64,000 nt of DNA from Paracentrotus lividus (lineage: Eukaryota > Echinodermata > Echinoidea > Camarodonta > Echinidae), in assembly GCA_940671915.1 (NCBI GenBank), contig CALNVZ010002974.1:19137214-19201213 (forward strand), given 5' to 3'. The first letter of the stretch is position 1. Every line of letters starts with the position of its first letter. The notes under the pieces were generated by a model. It ran no database searches, was not told the DNA's origin, and saw nothing but the letters and a program-made list of their open reading frames with translations. Position numbers and translations under genes: made by a program. Shown here one piece after another: positions 23,362 through 35,500 of the stretch.

Positions 23362-24403
23362 ATGTCTATGGTAGCGGCATTATTCAATGAAAAAAAAACA
23401 CACAATTTCTAACGATTTTCATATGAATTGAAGAAACAGGGGGGAAATTTCATTAGCAATTCACAGGTCAAGGGGGAAAATGGTGGAAAGATATCATTGT
23501 TCTTCATGCGATGTTACCACCTTAATTACCGTTACTGCTTCTGCGTGCAATTTTTTATTTTATTTTTTTTTTGTTGACATTCTTGGGAAATTTCCCTTTA
23601 AAAAAATGTATACTTTTTTTAAAGGATATATAAACTAGAATATAATAGAAATGGTATTTATTTGGTCAAAAATCCACATGGCAGCTAAAAGCTGAATTGG
23701 AATGTGCAAAGTAAAAACAGACATTTTTCAATATTAACATTTTAAAATTATGATCATTTTGATGTGGTTATAAGTACATGTTCTTTATATTTAGGTGGTG
23801 TAACACAAAAAGGGGGAGAGTTCAAGACGCATGGCCATACATTAAAGGGAAAAATACTGGACAAGTATGAAAACAACCAAAAACCTTGATATAGTATATC
23901 ATGTTATTCTTAATATAATTTTTATCACGCAGAACATTTTGTTAGTATACATAACCAGGATAGATCAATTGCAATTATAATTCCAACTCAATGGCTTTAA
24001 ATATGACTTTAAAAATTCACAAGTTATATAGAGTAATGACGGTATTCCAATATTTCGCTTAATCCGATGCGATGAATAATTGCCAATGTGTGCAAATATC
24101 AAACATACAACAATCAATGTTTTAACCTACATAATAAATTATTACGTAAGTACAATACACCCTGTTGACCAAAATGGATATAGAATGTAGTGTTAAATGT
24201 CTCCTTGTCAAAAGTTTTGAGTAAGGGTTAACGATTAGAAGCTGTGCTAATGATGTAAGAACAGTAAATACATCAAACTTAACATGTTTGCTAATAGTAT
24301 TTTATACACACCCTATTCCTGTTATCATGTATACATACCAAGTCAAAGACTAGCACATGCCAATTCCTTCCCTGAGATACATGTAAGTTTGCGTATCAGG
24401 ACA
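23362..24403. other. Intergenic DNA
   Basis: AT-rich sequence in which I see no gene or repeat structure. Confidence 0.5.
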
Positions 24404-24590
24404 TCTCCCCCGGAGGACAACTCCCCCGGGGACAATTCCCGGAGGACAGCTCCCCCGGAGGACATAGGGTTAGGGTTAGGGTTAGGGTTAGGGTTAGGGT
24501 TACGGTTGTCTTCGGGGGAGTTGTCCTCCGGGGGAGCTGTCCTCCGGGAATTGTCCCCGGGGGAGTTGTCCTCCGGAGGAGATGTCCTAG
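24404..24590. mobile_element. Foldback element with central telomeric repeats
   Basis: Two G/C-rich arms built from GGAGGACAACTCCCCCGG-like words (24404-24464 and 24507-24590) are inverted complements of each other. Between them are six perfect TAGGGT units and one TACGGT variant (24465-24506). The whole can fold into a hairpin with the telomeric repeats in the loop. Related, more decayed copies lie at 42391-42534 and 61324-61492. Confidence 0.8.
24465..24506 (+). repeat. Interstitial telomere-type (TTAGGG)n
   Basis: Six perfect hexamers plus one variant. TTAGGG is the usual telomere unit of echinoderms and vertebrates. Unique-looking DNA on both sides shows this is not a chromosome end. Confidence 0.95.
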
Positions 24591-24845
24591 AACCATTTGA
24601 TATTCATTTTTGGAAATGTTCGTATTAAATATATTTCTTTCAAATTCCCAAACTGGTGCAAAGAACCTATATTAGGGTGTAAACCTTCTTCCGTAAATGA
24701 ATAAATAGTAGTTACTTCAAAGTAATAAATGTATTATAGTATCTTTTTAGGGTAACTTAACGGTCAACATAATGTTGGAAGACTGACACACTTTCTACCA
24801 TTCATTATCATTTTGAAATATCAAGACAAAAGGCACATTCTTTTA

Positions 24846-25050
24846 GGGCAAGTCCAAGCTATTTTGCAATTATGTCCCACACGTTATTGATCAATAATTT
24901 ACCATAACTTAATTATGAAATGATACCTTTGATGGTACCATTTCCCAAAATATGAAAAATAATTGAGGTGTATTATTTCATAATTAAGTTATGATAAACT
25001 ATTTGTCAGTAACGCGTGGGACAGAGTTGCAAAATAGCTTGGACTTGCCC
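24846..25050. mobile_element. Foldback MITE, about 205 bp
   Basis: It begins GGGCAAGTCCAAGCTATTTT and ends with the complement AAAATAGCTTGGACTTGCCC. The inverted repeats extend inward for roughly 85 bases each with a few mismatches. The flanks TTTTA/TTTCA might be a decayed target duplication. No open frame. It lies just beyond the predicted poly(A) site of the stomatin gene. Confidence 0.8.
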
Positions 25051-25085
25051 TTTCATGTTAAAGAGCTTATATTAACCACATGAAT

Positions 25086-25091
25086 TTTATT
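25086..25091 (-). terminator. Candidate AATAAA poly(A) signal of the stomatin gene
   Basis: A perfect AATAAA on the minus strand, about 150 bases after the stomatin stop codon. It is the best candidate for that transcript's 3' end. Transcript data would be needed to confirm use. Confidence 0.45.
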
Positions 25092-25240
25092 TTCTTGACT
25101 GCTTTTTTCTTATTTTGTTAAGCACAAAATAAGTGTTCCTAATGTGGTTATAACGTTTTAAAGATGGTTAACACAATATACAATAATGACTAATACTTGA
25201 AAATTAACATTTCTTTCTATTGTAAGTTAGGATTATAAAA

Positions 25241-26086
25241 TTACTTGCTCATGATGCCTTGCAGGAGATCAATAGGAAGTGGAAAGATGATGGTGGAGTT
25301 CTTCTCTGCTGAGATGGTGTTCAGGGTCTGAAGATACCTCAACTGAAGGGCCGATGGAGATTCTGAAATAGTATCTGCTGCTTCCTTCAGTGCACGGGCA
25401 GCATTCTGTTCTCCTTCAGCAGCAATCACCTTGGCTCTGGCTTCTCTGGAAGCTTCAGCCTCAGCAGCCATGGCTCTCTGGAGCTGGACAGGTAGACGAA
25501 CATCCTTGATCTCAACTCGCTCTACTTGAATACCCCAGGGGTCGGTGTCTTGGTCCAGGGTTGACTGCATGTAGTGACTGATGCCCTCACGCTCAGCTAG
25601 GATCTCGGCCAAGTTCTTGGTGCCCAGGACATTACGAAGCGTTGTCTGGGCCAGGAGTCTGGTTGACTTACTGGCGTCTTCCACATTGGCGATGCTAATG
25701 GTTGCATTCTTGACACGGTAGAAGACCACGGCATCCACAGAGATGGTCAGACTGTCCCTCGTCAGGATTTCTTGGGGAGGGATGTCAAATGAAACAGTTC
25801 GGAGATCTACCTTCCTGTAATCTTCGATACAAGGCAGGATGAAGAACAATCCTGGACCTTTAGCGCCACCGGACAAGAGACGTCCAAGCCTGAAGATTAC
25901 TGCTCTCTCATACTCCTGGACCACTTTTATGCAGACAAAAAGTGAGAAAGGCACTGTGCAGATGACAATTATCACTGAAAGCACCATCAATATGATTCCA
26001 CAACAACCTATACCTTCGTCCTGGGTGGTTTCTCCTATCACCCCCATTTCTATATTTTCGTCTCCTCCTCCTCCTCGTTTGGCCAT
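25241..26086 (-). CDS. Stomatin-like protein (SPFH/band 7 family), intact, single exon
   Basis: A complete 281-residue frame, close to human stomatin (288). Family role, known not shown: a membrane-bound scaffold that forms oligomers in cholesterol-rich patches and regulates ion channels. Residues 1-27 form a hydrophilic Gly/Glu-rich N-terminus. Cys28-Cys29 sits where stomatin is palmitoylated. Residues 30-53 form the hydrophobic hairpin with the conserved bend proline, Pro46. The SPFH domain follows, with [40 protein letters not shown], and DTDPWGIQVERVEIKDVRLP. Next are an Ala/Glu-rich helix (about 205-240) and the C-terminal STIIFPLPIDLLQGI segment used in raft association. The ATG at 26084-26086 has the good context AACCATGG. 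No intron interrupts the frame, whereas vertebrate STOM genes have several, so it may be a working retrocopy or reflect intron loss. Three broken relatives lie to the left. Confidence 0.95.
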   Translation of the reverse strand: MAKRGGGGDENIEMGVIGETTQDEGIGCCGIILMVLSVIIVICTVPFSLFVCIKVVQEYERAVIFRLGRLLSGGAKGPGLFFILPCIEDYRKVDLRTVSFDIPPQEILTRDSLTISVDAVVFYRVKNATISIANVEDASKSTRLLAQTTLRNVLGTKNLAEILAEREGISHYMQSTLDQDTDPWGIQVERVEIKDVRLPVQLQRAMAAEAEASREARAKVIAAEGEQNAARALKEAADTISESPSALQLRYLQTLNTISAEKNSTIIFPLPIDLLQGIMSK

Positions 26087-27847
26087 GGTTATTATGTAGC
26101 CTCGAACTTTTCTGTCGATTCCAAATCAGAGTAGTCTACAATTTGAAGGAAACAAGTCGCTTCCGATAGAAGTAACAGCTTATCGTTCTGTTCAGGACGT
26201 TGCAATCAGGACTAGTGTTTATGAATGACAAAATCAAAATGCACTCCTTTTACAAAGGGTATGTGGGTGTGTATAAACAGAGAGGGTTTTAGTGCGAACG
26301 TACGCACACCCATTTTGTGGTTCAATAGAGAATCAATGCAAATACAGGCGTTTACGGCGTTGCGTAAGTCCTTGCATATCATTATGGATTTAGTGACTTG
26401 ATTTTTCCACTTATGAATGAACTTTGCATTCCGCTGTGTCATGCCCGGTTATGCAGTGATTTTTTGTTAAGTATGTAGACCTAACAGATAATCCACTTTT
26501 TAAAAGTCAACGATTTATTCGGCATAAACCTGGAAGGGGCATTGCTAATGGCACTCAAGTTACAGAATTTTAAAACACACCGATATGTAACCCATATACC
26601 ATGGATTCCATACCATGCCCATACTATGTGTATACATGTATATTGTATATAGTTCCATATGCACCTATAGGCATATATAGTAATACCTTTTTATCACAAG
26701 ATAGGTGCATATGCTTAATAATACAATGTAATCTTTTAAAAATGTCACTGTCCCAAAATTAATCTTTCTTTTTGTTTAAAATATATATTTTGTTTAAAAT
26801 TTACATTATACTGCTAATATTTCCCTATTCTAAACCCAAGCATGAATAGTAATTCAAGATTTGACCTCCACGGATGGACTTTGGGTCAATATGCGATATT
26901 CTTAACAAAAGAAATAAATAGCTGGGAACAAAAGTATGAATTGAACTCAAATATAGACCTACAGGGGAAATACCGAGGAGGCTTGTTTTTCTTTGGGTAG
27001 GTTCCTCGATCAAAGTTGCGTTATCTGGTATTTGGCAGTTCGATATAATAAATATATAATTGTGAGAATATTTTTTGCAATTTCCAGTTTGTATAGGCCT
27101 ATAATTTTTCTTTTTTACATATAAATATAAAGCGCACCACATTTCAAAATAGAATCTCCCATTACGGTCATGCATAGACTGCTTGTAAATATAATAAAAA
27201 CCAAACATACCCACAAATCGTAGGTTATATTTGCTTTTTAGTACATTTGAATCTGTATAAAAACTTATTATATGACTATAATGCGATATTCTAATTTGAA
27301 ATATGGTACGCTTTAAAAATAAAAAAAATCTGAAATTGATAGGGAAAAGGGGGCATGAAAATTAAAAAAAGAAAAAAAATGAGCAGATAAATGTATTGCG
27401 ATGAGATTGAACGTTTATTACGTCATGAAAATAAAATATTAGTTACTCTCCTATTTTACCTTTGGTTTGGGGCCGATACTATTATTCTTATTTTATATTT
27501 GATTGTGGTTATCTCCATGTGAATTAACATTATAAAGTTAAAATTTCTTTTTCACACATTCCTGATGTAGTAAGCTGTCCTTTGATATAAGTTTCTTTGA
27601 GAGTCTGCCGACCACTGAATCCTTGTCTGTTGAAATCAACATCGTATAGTTGACTGAAAGGGGCCACTTGAAATGCAAAGTCCTTGCACACAAAGAAGCG
27701 ATAATCATTACGTAACATCTGTTATCCTGTATTGTATGCGTCGTATTGAAGGAGAGGGGTGGGGTCATAGATATCCCGGGGTGGGGTGCTAGACTGAATG
27801 TGACGTAGGCTTATCGATTACGAAACGGAGACATGATACTGACATGC
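26087..27847. other. Stomatin upstream region and intergenic DNA
   Basis: The first 100-130 bases above the ATG are probably 5' untranslated sequence. I cannot identify a TATA box or initiator with confidence. Further out it is AT-rich with no recognised gene. Confidence 0.45.
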
Positions 27848-28074
27848 TGCAGTCACACAGACACTTACGTTTAGTTACGTTTTTGTTGTTTTATCCTTAT
27901 TTCATCTTCTATTCTACCATTTCTTATGTATTTATCTGTCTCATTGGATGAACGAAATTATCACTATTTCCACTGCTGAATATGATGGTAAGGCATCCGT
28001 GTGGATCCACAGAAAAGAAAATAATTTTTGGACGCAACTGGACGTAACTGAACGTAAGTGTCTGTGTGACTGCA
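27848..28074. mobile_element. Inverted-repeat element, about 227 bp
   Basis: TGCAGTCACACAGACACTTA at 27848 is matched by its complement TAAGTGTCTGTGTGACTGCA ending at 28074. The inverted repeat extends to about 34 bases with one mismatch (CGTTTAGTTACGT against CGTTCAGTTACGT). There is no coding capacity. The class is not determined because no clear target duplication is visible. Confidence 0.75.
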
Positions 28075-31000
28075 TCATTAATGTTGGATAGTTAATAAAG
28101 CCTATTCCCTGCTCACACAGGCAAAACCGATTCGAATCCGCATATTTAATTTCCATTCCCCGTAAATGTATTCTTATTTAAATTGTGTTTTTGCATAGCC
28201 ATTTGAATTGAATTGAAGGGGGCAGAAACATGCGATGCCCCCTGATAAGACCACCTATGTTCATAAATTCATAATTTGGTGTAATCAAATGGTGTTTCTT
28301 TCCTGTTTTTCATTCGTTCCAATTAGGAAATTAATATTCCAATAAAGACAGCAGAGGGCAGTATGATACCCAAACATTTCATCACATTTATGTTGCTGCC
28401 ATATATTCTGCCTTTTCATTGCATATTCATTCCTTACAGTGATCTTTCTGTTTATCTCTATTTTTATTACCATTATCACGAGAGACTCATATAACTCATT
28501 TCAATCATCACAAAATTATCTACCTGCTAAAATAGTTTTGATCACAAAATTTCGTCCTTATCATCATCACCATTATCATCCAGATAATAATCATCATTAC
28601 CATCACCATCATCATCATCACTACCACCATCATCATAATCACCACAATCTTCATCATTGTCATCTTCATCATCATCATCCTGTTTATATTTTACCATTAT
28701 CATCATCATCTCTTTCAAGATTGTCTTCACCATCACTATCGTTTAATATTTCGTTAGCAGCATTTACATCTGCATCATTATCAGTTTTTCTTGGTTCTTC
28801 ATTATTTCAATGTGAAAACAGGGCCAGCTATCATTTCAAAGTGAAAAAAAGTGCCAGCTATTTGGTATTACAAGTCCATATGTGACAAACAATATTTTCA
28901 TAGAACAGCATATATCACAACATGACATACAAATTGTTTTTGTTTCATGATATATTTTGTGTGAAATTGGTCCATTCCTTGGGCCCACATGATTTTCAAC
29001 AATTACAAAAAATGCTGAAATTACAACATAAGCTAAAAACAGAATATGCATAAATGAGGTCATAAAACAACAAATAATTTAGGTCAATAAAAACACCATA
29101 GTTTAAATCATTGAATTCACAAACATATTGTATACATAAGCATTATTTCAGACATAATTCAAAGTAAAATCACAAATTGAAGGATGACTTGTAAAGAAAG
29201 AAATCTCACTGTTATCAATTAAAATTAACTGTCAAATCTCAAAGCTTTCTTGACCAACCTATATCAGGTTCAAAGTAATTTATTCATAAATTTCATGATT
29301 TCAATTTAAGTTTCTTTTATTTAAGGAAAATATAGTTCCCACTACATCAGTGGGACAAATGAATATTTCATCTATTGTACATAAATATGAATACATACAC
29401 ATGCTAATTCACATATATTATCTATTATTTACACCTTTTGAACTCTTTCTATACACTGAAACCATATATTCAATCACTTACATTCTTTTATAATGGGTGC
29501 CATTTTTATATCCCGTTTAAATCATGAATTCATATCAAATTGTATTTTTTGCAATTATGTTTGGAGTATTTATTAACTCTGTCCATATCTTAAGCAGAAT
29601 CCATAGCTAATTAATCAACATGATAGTTTTGCTCTTTCTTAGTCTCCAAAAGAAAAAACAAAACAAAACAAACAAACAAACAAAAAAAGAGTATCTTCTA
29701 TATGAATTTAAGAAGAATTTCAAACTGACTGCTTAAACAACATTTAAGGACTGTCAACTCAGCCCCTATATTGGAGATAAGTGAAACAAATGAGAATTAT
29801 CAGCGAATATGATTTCTTTTAAATAATTATTTTAAGCTAGCACCAAGCAAACATATCAAAGGTAAAATGCCATTTGAAGGTGACAATGAAAATGCTGCCA
29901 AATCTCTTAACTTTTCCTTGCGGGCAATACAAGAATATGATTTATACATTTATTACCCTTTGTAGGTAATACTGCAAAATGAAGAATAAATGAGGGGGTA
30001 TCGCCATTTTATGATGGCACATGTATGTTAAGCTGTATAATGTTCCTGAGTGGGTCTGTACAGAATTTATTAACACATGAAATGAAATTAATGCATAGAA
30101 ATAAATCCTAAGAATAGGTTGCAGAGACTGAAGGACACCGACCATTCTGAAATTTGTTGGTTTAGCAGACTTATTAAAATTTCTTGTATCTGACTGTATC
30201 CCTTGTATGAAAAATGAATATTCAAAACACTCCAATCAGGACATAAGTAGAAAATCAATGCTTGTTTTTATTATAGTTAATTAACAAATGACTATTGGGT
30301 GAAACAACATGTATCCAACCAATGGTATGTATGATTTTTTTTAGATGGATAAAAAATTACGTATTCAAAAAACAAAACAACAAACTAAAACAATTTCGCC
30401 GATGGCGGTCACCACACAATAAAAATTACCTCCTTATATTATTTCCCTTTAAATTATTATTGAATACATCCTGTTAATTCTTTTTTTTTTAAATGTTGTA
30501 CTATATACCTGTCAGTTAATTGCAACTAGCAGACTCCTTTTGGAAATATGAACTATGGTCATTTCCTCTGCAACCTCCCTTTAAGAGATACCTGAAACAA
30601 TGTGAGGCACAATACAAGAATAACATCAACGCTTTGGTAAATAAAAACAGTAGAACAATAAAAAAAAGTGACTTAATCCATAGCAGTAAAAGCCACCTTT
30701 TAGTGTCATTTTGGATTATCTTTTACTCTAGAATGCTAGAAACTACATTTAGTAAATAACATATCTCTAGAAGATACACAAATGAAACAAATGTACTGCG
30801 ATGATTTAACATCATGAAGTCAAAGATTATTAGCACAAAATGACATCATCAAGTTCTAAACAGAAACATATTGCACTAATCCTAAAACACATACTCATAT
30901 CAAAGTAAACATAAAACGTCACGAAAAACCATACAAAACAGTTACTGTGACGCTATCAAAATTATCCTCAACCATACACTAAGATTGTCCCTATTAATAA

Positions 31001-32011
31001 AAGAAACATTTAAAGTTCTTTACACTAGCAATGTCAATCATAGATCTAAAAGTTCAGGATGAAAGTCCAATGCCAAGATTTTACCTTTGCAAAACTGTAT
31101 AGTAGGATTATGGATGTGGCACTTTGAAACATTTCATGAGGTAGATGACACATACATGATAAATATTGACTTGATGTTTTAGACGACGGAAACTACCGCA
31201 GCCACACAAGACCTTGACCAAAAGAAACTGTGACAATGGTGTTCAGACAAAAGTACAGTCAACATAATAACTTGTCCAGCATTAGCTTTTGTAAAATTAT
31301 AGTATTTTGGATCAATAAGGAATTTTGGATTCTAATCATAGCCCACCTTCCAGTCAATGCATACATTATTTCTTCTTCAACATGAAGGTACAATGCAAAC
31401 ATAAATCTGATTGATTCATCTTAAAAGATGGATTTCAATTCAATGCAGTCATGTAAATTATTTTGAGAAGGTAGTGAAGGTAAAACATTTGTGGAGAAAC
31501 TGATATTAGAATATATAATTTAGTTTAATTCAATTTCCATTTAAGCCTTCAGCTTTTGTCTTCGTAATTGCACAAATTAAATTTTTTGAAAAAGAATGTC
31601 ATACAATATACCAATATCATCTAATGTAACCCCCCAAAAAGTAAATAAATAAATAAAAAAATCTTGTCAAAATGTTTTTGAAGAGTACAACTCTGTTGCA
31701 TCAAGTACAGTAAATGGTCAGGTTCTCTCACATACATGAATCTTCTGGTAAAACATTGATAGTCCTGTCATAAAAAGGAGAGAAATTCAATTGCATTGAT
31801 TATACTGATATAATCACCATACTTGACGATATTCCAATTTTGATACAGTTTACAAAAGGTATAAAAAGAACTCCATAAATGGCAAAAACGGTATAACACA
31901 TGGACAGGGTGTGGAAAGTTATCAAACTTACAAACTGTATATAAAAATGGAGGCTCAGTTCGGGGCAAGCAAATTTGGGAATAAAAATGTGAAGTGCAAA
32001 AAAAGCTGAGA
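28075..32011. other. Intergenic DNA and probable long 3' UTR of the minus-strand gene
   Basis: The stop of the NCKAP5-like gene is at 32012, so its 3' UTR should run leftwards into this block. I cannot choose a poly(A) site from sequence alone. A (CAT)n-rich stretch lies at 28558-28738. No other gene is recognised. Confidence 0.45.
28558..28738. repeat. Imperfect (CAT)n microsatellite
   Basis: CAT/CAC triplets over about 180 bases. The His-rich and Asp-rich frames on either strand are artefacts. Confidence 0.9.
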
Positions 32012-32598
32012 TTATTCATGGGAAGACAAGCTAGCTGTTGATGAGGAGGACATACTGGAACAGAGGTTACTCCTGTTGCCAAGGTGATCGCTGAAATCTC
32101 CGATAGCATAGCAGCCATCGAAGACCTTGTTGCTGTGTCGGCTGCTGTAGCTCTCAGCATCAAAGTGCTCGCTGAAATCTCCGCTACTCGGTTCGCTGTT
32201 TTCATGTAAGCCGCCTCCAATGGAGCCTTTGGACGTGAAGGATTCTCCAACCAGTGTTGCGTCGGAAGGATCGTCCCCGAAAAGACTACTGGTGGTGTCG
32301 CCAGCCTGCATTAAGCTGCTATCAAAACACTCCTTGATGGTGCTTTTACTACCAAACTGATCACTGTCACCAAAATCGTTTATCCCACTCCTGACACCGG
32401 GACTGATCACAGATAGAGGGTGGTCGTCGGTGAAGTGTGTCTCGCCAGCGTTGCTGACAAACATCTCCTCCAGGAAGTCGAAACAAGCGAGGGCCTCCTT
32501 CTCCGGATCGTCAAAGCGATTGTAGAGAGAGAATACATCCATTTGAATGAGGGACACTCGGCAGTACACGGATTGACGCACAACCTGTCTCTTCAGCC
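32012..32598 (-). CDS. NCKAP5-like last coding exon
   Basis: 587 bases ending in the stop at 32012. The first part has a compact, folded-looking character (VYCRVSLIQMDVFSLYNRFD, then DPEKEALACFDFLEEM). The rest is acidic and Ser-rich, ending SSSTASLSSHE. I do not recognise the folded part, and it does not match what I remember of vertebrate NCKAP5 C-termini. Confidence 0.85.
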
Positions 32599-35500
32599 CT
32601 GAAACAACAAATGAAACACAATCATTAGGATTTTATTGATAACACATCATGATAAACAGAGGCCTGACATTACTCTGATATTTTCCAATTTATCATAGCA
32701 ATGGTTGATATGCACTATCAAGAACAAAGTAGTGATGGGAGCATGACCTTAGTGAGCCAGGAGCGAGGATTAAGCATAACCAACACAATGCAACACATTT
32801 TGCATGTATATCAGCAAATATGGTACTCATAAATGTGAAGGTAATAGTTCATTTGAAGATTTTCCACCTGTTAAAGCACACTTTTTTATGTGTATCTTTA
32901 GCTAGATTAACCCTAATCAGACTGGGGTGTTTTGGTAGCTGGTTCAAGACTTAGGGGGGGGGGGGGCCATGATGGCCCCCCCCTAAGATTCTGCCGCCGA
33001 TCGCGCGACCGCGCCAAAAATTGCACGATGATTGTGAGCCATGTAATCTACAGACTGCGCTGTTAATTTTCCAATAATATGAATTTTTTTTATATGAATT
33101 AATTATGCTAATTTATGCATGAAATCATACTTTTTGCTCTAATTGAAAAAATAAAGCTCCTAGAAAAATGCTAATTTTGTGAATTATTATTCCTTATAGC
33201 ATTCCTAACAATTGTACTAGAAAAAAATTCTCGTTTCAAAATTAATTTCTTATGAATTTTACTGTTTTTGAATTTCTTATGTATTTCTTTGTTTTTTCGA
33301 CCTTTTGTTTTTCTTTTTTTTTAACGCAAAAATCATTTAAGAACCATTTTTAAGCATAAATATGCTAAAATAAATTGATTTCAGCCAATGAAAGTGAAAA
33401 TAATCATATCTTTATGAATTAGGTGAGAAATCTCAATTTGCATTGACTTTGTACACAAAATTACGTTTTTGAGCCATTTTCGGTCTGACGGATATTTTTG
33501 AAAATAGTGCAGCGTCGTAACGGTACGACCGATTTTTGCGAAAATGGTTTCAAAAGATGCGCAAGACTTGAAAGTAAAAAGTCAGCAAGCGGGGCGATCA
33601 GAAAATTTTGTGCGGCAGAGTGGTCGCGGAAAATGTCGAGGGGGGGCATGATGCCCCCCCCCCCCCCAGTCTGATTAGGGTTAAGACAAAAAAAAAAAAC
33701 AATATTCATGTAAACATTCTTTCAAGGTTTCACTAGTGGTAATGCCATTAGTAGTACACATAGGTTTCATGGCACATCAAGTATTTTTATTTCAGGCAGT
33801 GAGAATATGCTCACCAAAACGTTGAGTGTGAGTAGGTCCTTTTCAGGACCATTCATAATCTCAAGAAAGAATACTTGGTGCACCATGAAACTTTCTAACG
33901 CTAAAATATTCATGTACCAAAGTGGTGGACATATTTTTTACCTTTGTCGCCGATGAGTTTCATGAACTCTTTCTCATCTGGGTGGCTGTCAAGAAGAGAC
34001 TCACTTGATTCCTCTAAGAACCCATCTAGACCTCCATCGCTGTCATCACTCTCAAACAGAGAGTCAAGAAGATTAGCTCGTTCCTGATTATATCAAAGAA
34101 AATAGAGATAAAATACACATAATATACATGTTTGTAGGAAAAAAAAGCATGTCACTTTATATCATATGGCTGTTTTACAGATCAGCTCTTGGTTAGACAT
34201 ACATTGCAGTCATCCGTGCTTACAGCAAAAGCATATATCATTGATTTTTGGCCGAGTTTTAGAAAGTAAATTATCTAGGAATATACAAGTATAAGCTCCA
34301 TAGAAATACATCTGAATCTTTGGCTCTGGTATAATGATGAAGTACTCATCATCCATGAAACATTTGAGAGAAATAATGATGCAACTTTGCAAATTAAATT
34401 AAATCAACAGCAATTTTTAAAAACACAGTTTGACTGATATACCAAAATAATTATGCAAATCAATCTCCAATATATTTTGTAATAACAGCCTCCTATAGAT
34501 TTCAAGGACCCAGCATTCCTATAGGAGCAACTTTGATTTGATTTACTCATTCATTATTTTTCATGAAGATTTTAATTCTGACTTACCTTTTCTGTGAGTT
34601 GGGCCTCTTTTTCTCTATCGCTGCTCATTCCATCCTCATCACACAAATCTTCTGCCTCAAAGTCCTCCATCAGTTCTGTAGACACCAGAGGAACATCATA
34701 CTTCTTAGGATCACCTGCATCTTCAGCTGCTCTTCCTCTCTCTGTGGTCTCTTCAGGGTTGGACGATACAGAAGGTGCCAGACTACCTCTCCCGACACTT
34801 CCTCGTCCAAGACTCCTGCTAGTTGGTGTCCCAGCATTTCCAAAGTCCCCATTCCCAAACAAAAAGGAATTCTTCAGTCCAAATTCACTTGACTTAGCAC
34901 TCCAGCTGCCAATGCTGAGAGCATCAGCTTCACTGACAAGAAGTCCATTCTTGATGTCTTCAATTTCTTTTTGATCCAAGTGTAGTTCTGACGTGGACCC
35001 ATTCTCTGATCTCTCAGTTTGTTGGCACTGCTTAGAAACCCTACCATTATGGTATGATTGTGTTGGAAGAACATGCAGTGTGCTAGGACGAGGTTCATCG
35101 GGAAGGAAGACAGAGTCATTGTCAGAACCACTACTGTTTGCTAGTTCAATTCCACTGGCACGCAACCTCTGAAGAAGCCTGGGACTTAGTTTAGGAGATT
35201 GCCCACAAAGGGCTTCACCCTGCTGGTCTAAATGGCTGGTGAATAGATTTTTCTCATCGTTTGGTGAAGGAGTCTGGTTTGGAGTATCAGCCTTGTTAGG
35301 GCTTTTTGATGAGTCATCAATGAAAGGCACATTGTCTACAACGAAACTGGACTGCTTGGTAAGTGGAGCAATATCTGTGAAAGCACTCTTGTTGGAATCT
35401 GTTGGAGTTTCTTTCCTCAACATTTCAGCCCCTGCTGGTGCTGTTTTTGGAGACTCTACGACCATTTCTTTCCTAGGTGTGCCCCTTTTCTTAGCGGAAT

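Noticed and set aside
24465..24506. Chromosome end suggested by TTAGGG repeats
   Set aside because: Only seven units, enclosed by inverted arms and ordinary DNA on both sides.
28439..28885. Open frame with His-rich middle
   Set aside because: A product of the (CAT)n microsatellite with no recognisable sequence on either side.
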